A stretch of DNA of 64,000 bases from Pseudomonas sp. JAI120. Its GTDB lineage: Bacteria; Pseudomonadota; Gammaproteobacteria; Pseudomonadales; Pseudomonadaceae. Positions 54,494 to 63,626 of the stretch are shown in pieces. A model generated the notes under the pieces. It saw only the letters and a program-made list of their open reading frames with translations, was not told the DNA's origin and searched no databases. Each line of letters starts with the position of its first letter. The first letter of the stretch is position 1. The translations under genes and the position numbers were made by a program. The stretch lies in assembly GCF_014207255.1 (NCBI RefSeq), contig NZ_JACHCZ010000001.1:1913378-1977377 (forward strand), read 5' to 3'.

Positions 54494-56944
54494 ATGACCA
54501 GCCCAACCCCCTGCTACCACTGCGCCCTGCCCGTCCCGTCCGGCAGTCGGTTCACCGCCGTTATCCTCGGCGAGCGCCGCGAGCTGTGCTGCCCCGGCTG
54601 CCAGGCCGTGGCCGAAGCGATTGTGGCCGGTGGGCTGGAAAGCTATTACCAGCACCGCAGCGAAGCCTCGGCCAACCCCGAGACGCTGCCGGTGCAACTG
54701 GTGGACGAACTGGCGCTGTATGACCGCGCCGACGTGCAAAAACCCTTCGTGCACCACGAAGGCGACCTCGCCGAAACCACCCTGTTGATGGAAGGCATCA
54801 GTTGCGCCGCCTGTGGCTGGCTGATCGAAAAACACCTGCGCAGCCTGCCCGCCGTGGCCGAGGCGCGGCTGAACCTGTCCAACCATCGCCTGCAGGTGCG
54901 CTGGGCCGACGGGCAATTGCCGTTGAGCCAGGTGCTCAGTGAACTGCGCCATATCGGCTACGCCGCGCACCCGTATCAAGCCGACCGTGCGGCCGAACAA
55001 CTGGCCAGCGAAAACCGCCTGGCCCTGCGCCAACTGGGGGTCGCCGGGCTGCTGTGGTTCCAGGCGATGATGGCGACCATGGCCACCTGGCCGGAATTCA
55101 ATATCGACCTGAGCCCCGAACTGCATGTGATCCTGCGCTGGGTGGCGATGTTTCTGACAACGCCCATCGTGTTCTACAGCTGTGCGCCGTTCTTCAAGGG
55201 CGCCATGCGCGACGTGCGTACGCGTCACCTGACCATGGACGTGTCGGTGTCCCTGGCCATCGGCGGGGCTTATCTGGCCGGCATCTGGACCGCGATCACC
55301 GGCGTGGGCGAGTTGTATTTCGATGCGGTGGGCATGTTTGCGCTGTTCCTGCTGGCCGGTCGCTACCTGGAGCGCCGTGCCCGGGAGCGCACGGCCGCCG
55401 CCACCGCGCAGTTGGTCAACCTGCTGCCCGCCTCATGCCTGCGCCTCAAAGGTGACGGCCAGAGCGAACGTATTCTTTTGAGCGAACTGGCACTGGGCGA
55501 CCGCGTGCTGGTGCATCCGGGCGCGGTGCTGCCGGCAGATGGGGTGATCCTCGATGGCCGGTCCAGCATCGATGAGTCGCTGCTCACCGGTGAGTACCTG
55601 CCGCTGCCGCGCCAAACCGGCGACGCCGTCACCGCCGGCACGCTGAACGTCGAAGGCGCGCTGACCGTCGAAGTGCGCGCCTTGGGCCACGAGACCCGCC
55701 TGTCCGCCATCGTGCGCCTGCTGGAACGGGCCCAGGCCGAGAAGCCGCGCCTGGCGCAGATCGCCGACCGCGCCGCGCAGTGGTTCCTGTTGTGTTCGCT
55801 GATTGCCGCGGCAGTGATTGGCCTGCTGTGGTGGGAGCTGGATTCATCGCGGGCGTTCTGGATTGTACTGGCGATGCTGGTCGCGACCTGCCCGTGTGCG
55901 TTGTCCCTGGCCACGCCGACCGCCCTCACCGCCGCCACCGGCACCCTGCACAAGCTCGGGCTATTGCTGACCCGTGGCCATGTGCTCGAAGGCCTGAACC
56001 AGATCGACACGGTGATTTTCGACAAGACCGGCACCCTCACCGAAGGCCGCCTGGCGCTGAAAGCGATCAGGCCCCTGACCGCACTGAACAGCGACGAGTG
56101 CCTGGGCCTCGCCGCCGCCCTGGAAAACCGCTCCGAACACCCGATTGCCCGCGCCTTCGGCCGTGCGCCGCTGGCCGCTGACGAGGTGCTCAGCTCCCCC
56201 GGCCTCGGCCTGGAAGGACGTGTCGGCACACGCCAGTTGCGCATCGGCCAGCCGGGGTTTGTCTGCGCACTCAGTGGTTGCCCGATTCCTGCCTCTCCGG
56301 AGGATGACGGCCAATGGCTGCTGCTGGGCGACGGCGATGGCGCCCTTGCCTGGTTCGTCCTCGACGACCGCCTGCGCAGCGATGCCCCGGCCCTGCTGGC
56401 CGCCTGCAAGGCGCGCGGTTGGCGTACGCTGCTGCTGTCGGGGGACAGTTCGCCGATGGTCGCCAGCGTCGCCGCTGAACTGGGCATCGATGAAGCCCAC
56501 GGCGGCCTGCGCCCCGACGACAAGCTGCACGTGCTGCAACAGTTGCACAAGGAAGGCCGCAAGGTGCTGATGCTCGGCGACGGCGTCAACGATGTTCCGG
56601 TGCTGGCCGCCGCCGATATCAGCGTGGCCATGGGCTCGGCCACCGACCTGGCCAAGACCAGCGCCGATGCGGTGCTGCTGTCCAACCGCCTCGACGCGCT
56701 GGTACAGGCCTTTACCCTGGCACGACGCACCCGCCGGGTGATCATTGAAAACCTGCTGTGGGCCGGGCTGTACAATGGCCTTATGCTGCCGTTTGCCGCC
56801 CTCGGTTGGATCACCCCGATCTGGGCGGCGATCGGCATGTCCCTCAGTTCGTTGACCGTGGTGCTCAACGCCCTGCGCCTGACTCGCGTGCCGAGTGCGC
56901 AGGCCACAAGCGCCCCTTTGGTAACCCGCCCGCTGCCGGCTTGA
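54494..56944 (+). CDS. ccoI: Copper-translocating P1B-type ATPase CcoI (FixI)
   Basis: An 816-residue ATPase: N-terminal Cys-rich motif (CYHCALP ... CCPGCQ), HMA domain with GISCAACGWLI, eight membrane helices including the CPC motif (TCPCALSLATP), phosphorylation site DKTGT and hinge GDGVNDVPVL. It exports Cu(I) to the periplasmic face for the CuB site of cbb3 oxidase. The sequence is intact and family-length. Confidence 0.95.
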   Translation: MTSPTPCYHCALPVPSGSRFTAVILGERRELCCPGCQAVAEAIVAGGLESYYQHRSEASANPETLPVQLVDELALYDRADVQKPFVHHEGDLAETTLLMEGISCAACGWLIEKHLRSLPAVAEARLNLSNHRLQVRWADGQLPLSQVLSELRHIGYAAHPYQADRAAEQLASENRLALRQLGVAGLLWFQAMMATMATWPEFNIDLSPELHVILRWVAMFLTTPIVFYSCAPFFKGAMRDVRTRHLTMDVSVSLAIGGAYLAGIWTAITGVGELYFDAVGMFALFLLAGRYLERRARERTAAATAQLVNLLPASCLRLKGDGQSERILLSELALGDRVLVHPGAVLPADGVILDGRSSIDESLLTGEYLPLPRQTGDAVTAGTLNVEGALTVEVRALGHETRLSAIVRLLERAQAEKPRLAQIADRAAQWFLLCSLIAAAVIGLLWWELDSSRAFWIVLAMLVATCPCALSLATPTALTAATGTLHKLGLLLTRGHVLEGLNQIDTVIFDKTGTLTEGRLALKAIRPLTALNSDECLGLAAALENRSEHPIARAFGRAPLAADEVLSSPGLGLEGRVGTRQLRIGQPGFVCALSGCPIPASPEDDGQWLLLGDGDGALAWFVLDDRLRSDAPALLAACKARGWRTLLLSGDSSPMVASVAAELGIDEAHGGLRPDDKLHVLQQLHKEGRKVLMLGDGVNDVPVLAAADISVAMGSATDLAKTSADAVLLSNRLDALVQAFTLARRTRRVIIENLLWAGLYNGLMLPFAALGWITPIWAAIGMSLSSLTVVLNALRLTRVPSAQATSAPLVTRPLPA

Positions 56945-56966
56945 GCCGCGCGGGCATGGAGTGCAG

Positions 56967-57185
56967 ATGCCAGCTTTATACGTGATGATTCCGGCGGCGC
57001 TGCTGTTAGTGGGCGTGGCCATCTACATCTTCTTCTGGGCCGTGGACAGCGGCCAGTACGACGACCTCGACGGCCCGGCCCACAGCGTGCTGTTCGACGA
57101 CCAGGACCCGAACCACCTCGCGGCCGTCGACGAAGCCAACGGCCCCGAGCAACCGCCCACGCCCAAAGACCCACCCCATGCTTGA
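56967..57185 (+). CDS. ccoS: cbb3 oxidase maturation protein CcoS
   Basis: A 72-residue protein with a single N-terminal helix (about 4-22), then the conserved FFWAVDSGQYDDLDGPA motif of CcoS/FixS and an acidic Pro-rich tail. It is required for cofactor insertion into CcoN. GGAG lies 5 bases before the ATG (the GTG at 56961 is ignored). Its end overlaps the next gene by 8 bp. Confidence 0.93.
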   Translation: MPALYVMIPAALLLVGVAIYIFFWAVDSGQYDDLDGPAHSVLFDDQDPNHLAAVDEANGPEQPPTPKDPPHA

Positions 57186-57861
57186 GCTGGCGCCGCTGCT
57201 GGTCTCTGCTCTGATCCTGGGCCTGCTGGGCGGCGGCCATTGCCTGGGCATGTGCGGCGGGCTGATGGGCGCGCTGACCCTGGCGATTCCCAAGGAACAA
57301 CGCAGCCGCCGATTCCGCCTGCTGCTGGCGTACAACCTGGGACGTATCCTCAGCTATGCCACTGCGGGGTTATTGATCGGCCTGGCGGGCTGGGCCGTGG
57401 CCAACAGCCCGGCGGCCCTGTTCATGCGCGTGCTCGCCGGGTTGCTGTTGATCTGCATGGGGCTGTACCTGGCCGGTTGGTGGAGCGGCCTCACCCGTAT
57501 CGAAAGCCTCGGGCGCGGCCTGTGGCGCTACATACAGCCCGTCGCCAACCGTTTGCTGCCGGTGTCCAGCCTGCCCCGCGCGCTGCTGCTGGGCGCGCTG
57601 TGGGGCTGGTTGCCGTGCGGGCTGGTGTACAGCACCCTGCTGTGGGCCGCCAGCCAGGGTAATGCGCTCGACAGTGCGTTGCTGATGTTGGCTTTTGGCT
57701 TAGGCACCTGGCCGGTACTGTTGGCGACCGGGTTGGCGGCCGAACGCGTGACCGCGTTATTGCGCAAGCGCAGCGTGCGTATGGCCGGTGGCCTGCTGGT
57801 GATTATTTTCGGTATCTGGACCCTACCAGGTCCGCATCAGCACTGGCTAATGGGCCACTAA
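57178..57861 (+). CDS. TauE/SafE-like membrane protein (CcoS-associated)
   Basis: A 227-residue protein with about six helices. Metal-binding-like residues are at the N-terminus (GGGHCLGMCGGLMGA) and in the middle (GALWGWLPCGLVYS). This 'sulfite exporter TauE/SafE' annotated group is nearly always next to ccoS in Pseudomonas and resembles CcoA/DsbD-like copper or redox carriers. A role in copper supply to cbb3 is inferred from context. Translationally coupled to ccoS. Confidence 0.87.
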   Translation: MLELAPLLVSALILGLLGGGHCLGMCGGLMGALTLAIPKEQRSRRFRLLLAYNLGRILSYATAGLLIGLAGWAVANSPAALFMRVLAGLLLICMGLYLAGWWSGLTRIESLGRGLWRYIQPVANRLLPVSSLPRALLLGALWGWLPCGLVYSTLLWAASQGNALDSALLMLAFGLGTWPVLLATGLAAERVTALLRKRSVRMAGGLLVIIFGIWTLPGPHQHWLMGH

Positions 57862-57890
57862 AAGGCCATGTGGCATAGCGCCGCTCCCCG

Positions 57891-57904
57891 TTGACGCAAA
57901 TCAA
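57891..57904. promoter_or_regulatory. ANR box of hemN
   Basis: TTGAC-GCAA-ATCAA, a near-perfect ANR/FNR palindrome. TAGACT at 57927-57932 is a fitting -10, which would place the start point near 57939 and the box centre at about -41.5, the class II activator position. Confidence 0.9.
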
Positions 57905-57963
57905 GATGCCATATCGGCCACGCCCCTAGACTCGGCCCACTAGCCTATCCGGGGAATGCCCGC

Positions 57964-59346
57964 ATGCTCGACGCCATTCGTTGGGACCCACATCTGATTC
58001 AACGCTACGACCTGGCGGGACCGCGCTACACGTCCTACCCCACCGCCGTACAATTCGACAGCCAGGTCGGCACCTTCGACCTGCTCCACGCCCTGCGCGA
58101 AAGCCGCAAGGCCACGCGACCGTTGTCGCTGTATGTGCATGTGCCGTTCTGCGCGAATATTTGCTACTACTGCGCGTGCAACAAGGTGATCACCAAAGAC
58201 CGTGGCCGCGCCCAAGCCTACCTGCAACGCCTGGAGCAGGAGATTCAGTTGGTGGCCTGCCACCTCGACCCGAAACAATCAGTCGAGCAATTGCACTTCG
58301 GCGGCGGCACCCCGACCTTTCTCAGCCACGACGAACTGCGCCAGGTCATGGGCAGCCTGCGCCAGCACTTCAATCTGCTCGACGGTGACTCCGGCGACTA
58401 CAGCATCGAGATCGACCCCCGCGAAGCCGACTGGGCGACCATGGGCCTGCTGCGTGAACTGGGCTTCAACCGTGTGAGCATCGGCCTGCAAGACCTCGAC
58501 CCGGACGTGCAGCGGGCGGTCAACCGCCTGCAAAGCCTGGAAGAAACCCGCGCGGTGATCGACGCCGCGCGCACCCTGCAGTTTCGCTCGATCAATATCG
58601 ACCTGATCTACGGCCTGCCCAAGCAGACGCCGATCAACTTCGCGCGCACCGTGGAGGAAGTGATCAAGCTGCAACCGGACCGCCTGTCGGTGTTCAACTA
58701 CGCGCATTTGCCGGAACGCTTCATGCCCCAACGACGGATCAACAGCGAGGAGTTGCCGTCGCCGGAATCCAAACTGCTGATGCTGCAAACCACCATCGAG
58801 CAACTGACCCAGGCCGGATACCGCTACATCGGCATGGATCACTTCGCCCTGCCGGACGACGAACTCGCCATTGCCCAGGAAGAAGGCACGCTGCAACGTA
58901 ACTTCCAGGGCTACACCACCCACGGCCATTGCGACCTGATCGGGCTCGGCGTGTCAGCCATCAGCCAGATCGGCGACCTGTATTGCCAGAACAGCAGTGA
59001 CCTGAACGGCTATCAGAACGCCCTGGCCAGCGCCCAACTGGCCACCAGCCGCGGCTTGATCTGCACCACCGACGACCGCTTGCGCCGGGAAGTGATCCAG
59101 CAGTTGATCTGCACGTTCAGCCTGGCATTCGAGCAGATCGAACAGGCGTTCAATATTGATTTTCGTGGGTACTTCGACGAAGTCTGGCCGCAACTTGAGA
59201 CCATGGCGCAAGACGGCCTGATCGAACTGGATACGCAGAGCATCAAGGTTCTGCCAGCTGGGCGGCTGCTGGTGCGTTCGGTGTGCATGGTGTTCGATGC
59301 CTATCTGGAGCACCAGAACCGGCAACGATTTTCACGGGTGATCTAG
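57964..59346 (+). CDS. hemN: Oxygen-independent coproporphyrinogen III oxidase
   Basis: A 460-residue radical-SAM enzyme. The 4Fe-4S ligands are C63, C67 and C70 (PFCANICYYCAC), with the SAM-binding HFGGGTPTFL region and the C-terminal HemN domain. It decarboxylates coproporphyrinogen III without O2, sustaining heme synthesis for cbb3 and other cytochromes under low oxygen. Driven by the ANR box at 57891. Confidence 0.96.
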   Translation: MLDAIRWDPHLIQRYDLAGPRYTSYPTAVQFDSQVGTFDLLHALRESRKATRPLSLYVHVPFCANICYYCACNKVITKDRGRAQAYLQRLEQEIQLVACHLDPKQSVEQLHFGGGTPTFLSHDELRQVMGSLRQHFNLLDGDSGDYSIEIDPREADWATMGLLRELGFNRVSIGLQDLDPDVQRAVNRLQSLEETRAVIDAARTLQFRSINIDLIYGLPKQTPINFARTVEEVIKLQPDRLSVFNYAHLPERFMPQRRINSEELPSPESKLLMLQTTIEQLTQAGYRYIGMDHFALPDDELAIAQEEGTLQRNFQGYTTHGHCDLIGLGVSAISQIGDLYCQNSSDLNGYQNALASAQLATSRGLICTTDDRLRREVIQQLICTFSLAFEQIEQAFNIDFRGYFDEVWPQLETMAQDGLIELDTQSIKVLPAGRLLVRSVCMVFDAYLEHQNRQRFSRVI

Positions 59347-59814
59347 TTACATCGACAACGAAGCGGCTTTGAGCGCGTCATCGGCGCTCATGGTCTTCAT
59401 CGCTTTGGCCAGAGAGATCTGGGCCGTCATCAAACCTGCCTGCAACGAACTGATCGCGCCTTGCACATTGGCGGTCTTGGCCCGGGCCTGTTCCGGGGTC
59501 AAGCTTTTGTCAGCCGCGATCGCCTGAAGCTCAGCCATTTTCTCGGCGATCTGCTGTTTCAGCTTACGGATCATTTTCAGCACGTCCTTGACGTTATTGT
59601 CCAGGCCGCTGTCGTCGATATCGGCATTCGCGCTTTTGGGCGCCGCAGCCGCCTTGAACGCTGCGGCGGAAATAGTCACCGTAACCCCTTCATTCACCTT
59701 GGCCTCAGGCACCGGCGCGGTCACGGGCAGTTTTTCCTCGGTCTCGGCAGCGGGCTTCAAGTCCTGCACACTGGGTACACGGATGGCAGGGTTGTAAGCC
59801 GCGGCAACAGACAT
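59347..59814 (-). CDS. Hypothetical protein (PA1545-like), helical
   Basis: A 155-residue Ala-rich protein. A low-complexity Pro/Val/Glu stretch (about 15-55) is followed by a predicted coiled coil (DNNVKDVLKMIRKLKQQIAE ... MAELQAIAADKS) resembling FlxA-like proteins. There is no signal peptide. GGAG lies 8 bases before the ATG at 59814. It is convergent with hemN, stop to stop with no gap, and divergent from anr, the same position as PA1545 in P. aeruginosa. Function unknown. Confidence 0.8.
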   Translation of the reverse strand: MSVAAAYNPAIRVPSVQDLKPAAETEEKLPVTAPVPEAKVNEGVTVTISAAAFKAAAAPKSANADIDDSGLDNNVKDVLKMIRKLKQQIAEKMAELQAIAADKSLTPEQARAKTANVQGAISSLQAGLMTAQISLAKAMKTMSADDALKAASLSM

Positions 59815-59966
59815 GATCCAAGCTCCGAATGGTAGATGTGCAGCTTGTATCGGCATCGGTACAAAAAGCTTTATACCGTTGCCTGTTTTTTGTACAGACT
59901 GGCTTCACTGCCCCCCAGTGCGGTACCCTTACGTCTTATGTGTGTTTTCCCACAAGGATCTAAGAA

Positions 59967-60701
59967 ATGTCCGAGCCAGTCAAACTGCGCGCTAACAGCC
60001 AGGCTCACTGCAAGGATTGCAGCCTGGCCCCCCTCTGCCTGCCACTTTCGCTGAATCTGGAAGACATGGAAGCGTTGGACGAGATCGTTAAACGTGGTCG
60101 CCCGCTCAAGAAAGGCGAGTTTCTGTTTCGCCAGGGCGACAAGTTCGATTCCGTCTATGCAGTACGTTCGGGCGCGCTGAAGACCTTCAGCCTGAGCGAC
60201 GGCGGCGAAGAGCAAATCACCGGTTTCCACCTGCCCAGCGAGCTGGTCGGGTTGTCGGGCATGGACACCGAGATTCACCCGGTGTCGGCCCAGGCCCTGG
60301 AAACCACGTCGGTGTGCGAAATCCCCTTCGAGCGCCTGGACGAACTGGCCCTGCAACTGCCACAACTGCGCCGTCAGTTGATGCGCGTGATGAGCCGCGA
60401 GATCCGTGACGACCAGCAGATGATGTTGCTGCTGTCGAAGAAAACCGCCGACGAGCGCATCGCCACCTTCCTGGTCAACCTGTCAGCACGTTTCCGCGCC
60501 CGTGGTTTCTCGGCCAACCAGTTCCGTCTGAGCATGTCGCGCAACGAAATCGGCAATTACCTGGGCCTGGCGGTGGAAACCGTGTCCCGTGTGTTTACCC
60601 GTTTCCAGCAGAGCGAACTGCTCGCCGCCGAAGGCAAGGAAGTGCACATCCTCGATCCGATCCAACTGTGTGCGCTGGCAGGCGGTTCGCTGGAAGGCTG
60701 A
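59967..60701 (+). CDS. anr: Anaerobic regulator Anr (FNR family)
   Basis: A 244-residue CRP/FNR activator. Cysteines C15, C18, C24 ([11 protein letters not shown]) and C117 ligate the oxygen-labile 4Fe-4S cluster. Then come the cyclic-nucleotide-like sensor barrel, a dimer helix and helix-turn-helix [20 protein letters not shown] with the E-x3-R of FNR recognition. When oxygen falls it dimerises and binds TTGAT-N4-ATCAA sites, including those before hemN, ccoN2 and ccoG here. AAGGA precedes the ATG. Confidence 0.96.
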   Translation: MSEPVKLRANSQAHCKDCSLAPLCLPLSLNLEDMEALDEIVKRGRPLKKGEFLFRQGDKFDSVYAVRSGALKTFSLSDGGEEQITGFHLPSELVGLSGMDTEIHPVSAQALETTSVCEIPFERLDELALQLPQLRRQLMRVMSREIRDDQQMMLLLSKKTADERIATFLVNLSARFRARGFSANQFRLSMSRNEIGNYLGLAVETVSRVFTRFQQSELLAAEGKEVHILDPIQLCALAGGSLEG

Positions 60702-60780
60702 CGCAGACACTTGCGGCCGCGCCAATCGGCGAGGCCGCAGGTATACTTCGAGTCCGTTTTCCGCCCTGGACTCTTCGACG

Positions 60781-61329
60781 ATGACCTTCGATTCGTTCGA
60801 CATCAAATCCCTGATCCGCCCCGTCATCGACTTCCCCAAGCCTGGGGTGATCTTTCGTGACATCACACCGCTGTTCCAATCGCCCAAGGCCCTGCGCCTG
60901 GTGGCTGACACCTTTGCCCATCGCTACGTCGAGGCTGATTTCAGCCATATCGGCGCAATGGATGCACGAGGCTTCCTGATCGGCTCGATCATCGCCTACC
61001 AACTGAACAAGCCGCTGATCCTGTTCCGCAAGCAGGGCAAGCTGCCGGCTGACGTGCTGGCCGAGGGTTACCAGACCGAATACGGTGAGGCCTTCCTCGA
61101 AGTGCATGCCGACAGCCTGTGCGAGGGTGATTCAGTGCTGATGTTCGATGACCTGATCGCCACGGGCGGTACCCTGATCGCGGCGGCGAACCTGGTGCGG
61201 CGCATGGGGGCGAAGGTTTTTGAAGCGGCGGCGATCATTGACCTGCCGGAGCTGGGTGGCTCGCAGCGCCTGGAAGATATGGGGATTCCGACGTTTTGCC
61301 TGACCCGCTTTGCCCTCACCGAGCGATAA
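60781..61329 (+). CDS. apt: Adenine phosphoribosyltransferase
   Basis: A 182-residue PRTase with the PRPP-binding motif [16 protein letters not shown] (about 120-135), [11 protein letters not shown] as flexible loop and the [14 protein letters not shown] opening. It salvages adenine to AMP using PRPP. The start at 60781 is the only one that fits the family; upstream in-frame codons lie inside anr. Confidence 0.95.
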   Translation: MTFDSFDIKSLIRPVIDFPKPGVIFRDITPLFQSPKALRLVADTFAHRYVEADFSHIGAMDARGFLIGSIIAYQLNKPLILFRKQGKLPADVLAEGYQTEYGEAFLEVHADSLCEGDSVLMFDDLIATGGTLIAAANLVRRMGAKVFEAAAIIDLPELGGSQRLEDMGIPTFCLTRFALTER

Positions 61330-61346
61330 CGGTTGCCTGGACTGAC

Positions 61347-61391
61347 GCTATCAGGGGCAAGTGAAATCGCCGCACCGCCCCTCCCACATTT
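61347..61391. repeat. Degenerate REP unit
   Basis: The sequence reads CGCTATCAGGGGCAAG, then about 14 unrelated bases, then CGCCCCTCCCACATTTGA. Both halves match one standard unit of the GGGCAAGCCCCCTCCCACATTT subtype, now interrupted so that it can no longer fold. It lies between apt and recR. Confidence 0.6.
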
Positions 61392-61407
61392 GATCCTGCG
61401 GTGATCG

Positions 61408-62010
61408 TTAGAGCGCGATCGGTTTACGACCGGCAAACGAATGCGCCAACGTGCCGCCGTCCACCAACTCCAACTCGCCACCCAGCGGCACGCCATGGGC
61501 GATGCGCGAAGTGACCAGGCCTTTGTTGCTCAGCAGTTGAGCGATGTAATGCGCGGTGGCTTCACCTTCCACGGTCGGGTTGGTGGCCAGGATCACCTCG
61601 GTAAAGGTGCCCTGTTCTTCAATACGAGCCACCAACTGCGGAATGCCGATGGCCTCCGGCCCCAGGCCATCGAGCGGCGAGAGGTGGCCCTTGAGCACAA
61701 AGTAGCGCCCGCGATAACCGGTCTGTTCCACCGCGTACACATCCATCGGCCCTTCCACCACACACAGCAGCGTGTCGTCGCGGCGCGGGTCGGCGCATTG
61801 CGGGCAGAGTTCTTCTTCGGTGAGGGTACGACACTGGCGGCAGTGGCCCACCCCGGTCATGGCCTGGCTCAGGGCCTGGGCCAACCGGGTACCGCCGCTG
61901 CGATCACGCTCCAGCAGTTGCAGCGCCATGCGTTGGGCGGTTTTCTGGCCGACACCCGGCAATGTGCGCAGGGCGTCGATCAGTTGGCGAATCAAGGGGC
62001 TGAAGCTCAT
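61408..62010 (-). CDS. recR: Recombination mediator RecR
   Basis: A 200-residue protein: helix-hairpin-helix ([17 protein letters not shown]), a four-Cys zinc finger (CRQC ... CPQC) and a Toprim domain ([17 protein letters not shown] ... [12 protein letters not shown]). With RecO and RecF it loads RecA onto SSB-coated DNA. Start at 62010 ([10 protein letters not shown]) by family; an ATG at 62028 is in frame. Confidence 0.95.
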   Translation of the reverse strand: MSFSPLIRQLIDALRTLPGVGQKTAQRMALQLLERDRSGGTRLAQALSQAMTGVGHCRQCRTLTEEELCPQCADPRRDDTLLCVVEGPMDVYAVEQTGYRGRYFVLKGHLSPLDGLGPEAIGIPQLVARIEEQGTFTEVILATNPTVEGEATAHYIAQLLSNKGLVTSRIAHGVPLGGELELVDGGTLAHSFAGRKPIAL

Positions 62011-62076
62011 GGGCGAATGGTCCGACAAAACAACGAGACGCGGTTTATACCCGCGCCCCGGATTAGCGTCAAATGC

Positions 62077-63111
62077 TCAATCCTGCGCGACCCGCACCAC
62101 CAACTTGCCGAAGTTGCGCCCTTCCAGCAAACCGATAAAGGCTTCGGGCGCCTGCTCCAGGCCCTCGACCACGTCTTCACGGAACTTGATCTTGCCGTCG
62201 CGTACCCACGGTGCCATGGCGCTGAGGAACTCCGGCTGACGATCACCGTAGTCGTCAAACACGATAAAGCCCTGGATCCGTACACGCTTGGTCAACAACG
62301 TGCGTTGCAGCGCCGGCAAGCGGTCAGGCCCGCTGGGGGCTTCATGGGCGTTATAGCCGGCGATCAACCCGCACAGGGGGATGCGCGCCTTGGGATTGAG
62401 CAGCGGCAGCACGGCGTCGAACACCTTGCCACCGACGTTTTCGAAGTAAATGTCCACGCCCTTGAAGCAGGCCTGGGCCAAGTCTTCGTCAAACGTTGCG
62501 CTCTTATGGTCTATGCAGGCATCAAAGCCTAATTCCTCCACCACGTAGCGGCACTTGTCGGCACCGCCCGCAATCCCGACCACACGCAGGCCCTTGAGCT
62601 TGGCCACCTGGCCGACCACCGAACCCACGGCGCCGGACGCTGCGGCCACCACCAGGGTTTCACCGGCTTTTGGCTGGCCGATGTCCATCAGGCCCATGTA
62701 GGCGGTCATGCCAGGCATGCCCAGTACCCCCAAGGCCATGGACGGGCTGGCCAGGCCATTGGGCACCGGAATCAGGTTGCGGCCGTCGGAAATGCTGTGG
62801 CTTTGCCAACCGGTGGCGCCGACGACCAGGTCACCCACCTCGAATTTCGGATTACGTGATTGCTCGACACGGCTGACAGCCCCGCCGGTCATCACCTCGT
62901 CGATTTCCACAGGCGCGGCGTAGGACGGTGCGTCACTCATGCGCCCGCGCATGTAGGGGTCGAGGGACAGGTACAGGGTTTTCAGCAGGACCTGGCCGTC
63001 TGCCAACTCCGGCAAGGTCACCCGTTCCAGGCGGAAGTTTTCCGGGGTGGGGGCGCCTTGGGGGCGTGAGACCAGGACAATGCGCTGGTTCAAAGTCGGT
63101 TCGTGAGGCAT
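62077..63111 (-). CDS. NADP-dependent oxidoreductase (CurA-like MDR)
   Basis: A 344-residue medium-chain reductase without zinc-binding Cys. It has the leukotriene B4 dehydrogenase/CurA signature YLSLDPYMRGRM near residue 47 and the nucleotide loop AASGAVGSVVGQVAKLKG (about 157-174). Members reduce alpha,beta-unsaturated ketones, including curcumin, with NADPH. AAAGGAG lies 7 bases before the ATG. It follows ybaB and precedes recR on the same strand but appears independently transcribed. Confidence 0.9.
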   Translation of the reverse strand: MPHEPTLNQRIVLVSRPQGAPTPENFRLERVTLPELADGQVLLKTLYLSLDPYMRGRMSDAPSYAAPVEIDEVMTGGAVSRVEQSRNPKFEVGDLVVGATGWQSHSISDGRNLIPVPNGLASPSMALGVLGMPGMTAYMGLMDIGQPKAGETLVVAAASGAVGSVVGQVAKLKGLRVVGIAGGADKCRYVVEELGFDACIDHKSATFDEDLAQACFKGVDIYFENVGGKVFDAVLPLLNPKARIPLCGLIAGYNAHEAPSGPDRLPALQRTLLTKRVRIQGFIVFDDYGDRQPEFLSAMAPWVRDGKIKFREDVVEGLEQAPEAFIGLLEGRNFGKLVVRVAQD

Positions 63112-63193
63112 GAAGGGGCTCCTTTATCGAATCTATCGGTATAGGGTGCAGACCATGGGTGCCGCGCCAGGGTTCGATTGGATTGGCACAAAC

Positions 63194-63220
63194 AAAAATG
63201 CCAGGCACAAGGCCTGGCAT
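63194..63220 (-). terminator. Intrinsic terminator of dnaX-ybaB
   Basis: On the minus strand the stem ATGCCAGGC / GCCTGGCAT with a 5-base loop is followed by TTTTG. It lies just past the ybaB stop. Confidence 0.85.
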
Positions 63221-63244
63221 TGGAGTCTAGCTAAAGACCGCCGA

Positions 63245-63583
63245 TTAGAACGGCAGCTTCATGCCCGGCGGCAGTTGCATGCCGGCGGTCACGCCGGACA
63301 TTTTGTCCTGGCTGTTGGCTTCAATCTTGCGCACGGCGTCGTTGACGGCTGCAGCGAACAGCGCCTCGAGCATTTCCAGGTCATCTTCGCCCACGCCTGG
63401 CAATACGCTTGGGTCAATGCTCACGCGCTTGATGTCGTGACGACCGGTCATCACCACACTGACCATATCGCCACCGGCTTTACCGGTGACTTCGGCGTTG
63501 GCCAGTTCTTCCTGCATCTTGGCCATCTTTTCCTGCATCTGCTGTGCCTGCTTCATCAGGCCGGCCATGCCACCTTTCATCAT
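63245..63583 (-). CDS. ybaB: YbaB/EbfC nucleoid-associated protein
   Basis: A 112-residue protein of the YbaB/EbfC family: helical N-terminus ([20 protein letters not shown]) and central beta strands with [21 protein letters not shown]. It forms a tweezer-like dimer that binds DNA. GAGGTGA precedes the double ATG. It is cotranscribed with dnaX, 43 bp upstream, the universal arrangement. Confidence 0.93.
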   Translation of the reverse strand: MMKGGMAGLMKQAQQMQEKMAKMQEELANAEVTGKAGGDMVSVVMTGRHDIKRVSIDPSVLPGVGEDDLEMLEALFAAAVNDAVRKIEANSQDKMSGVTAGMQLPPGMKLPF

Positions 63584-63626
63584 GGGAATCACCTCAAAAG
63601 TACGTGGATCAATTAATAGCCCGGTG

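Noticed and set aside
15..61391. The REP pairs as a dispersed CRISPR-like array.
   Set aside because: Units are single inverted pairs scattered over 60 kb between genes, with no regular spacers and no cas genes.
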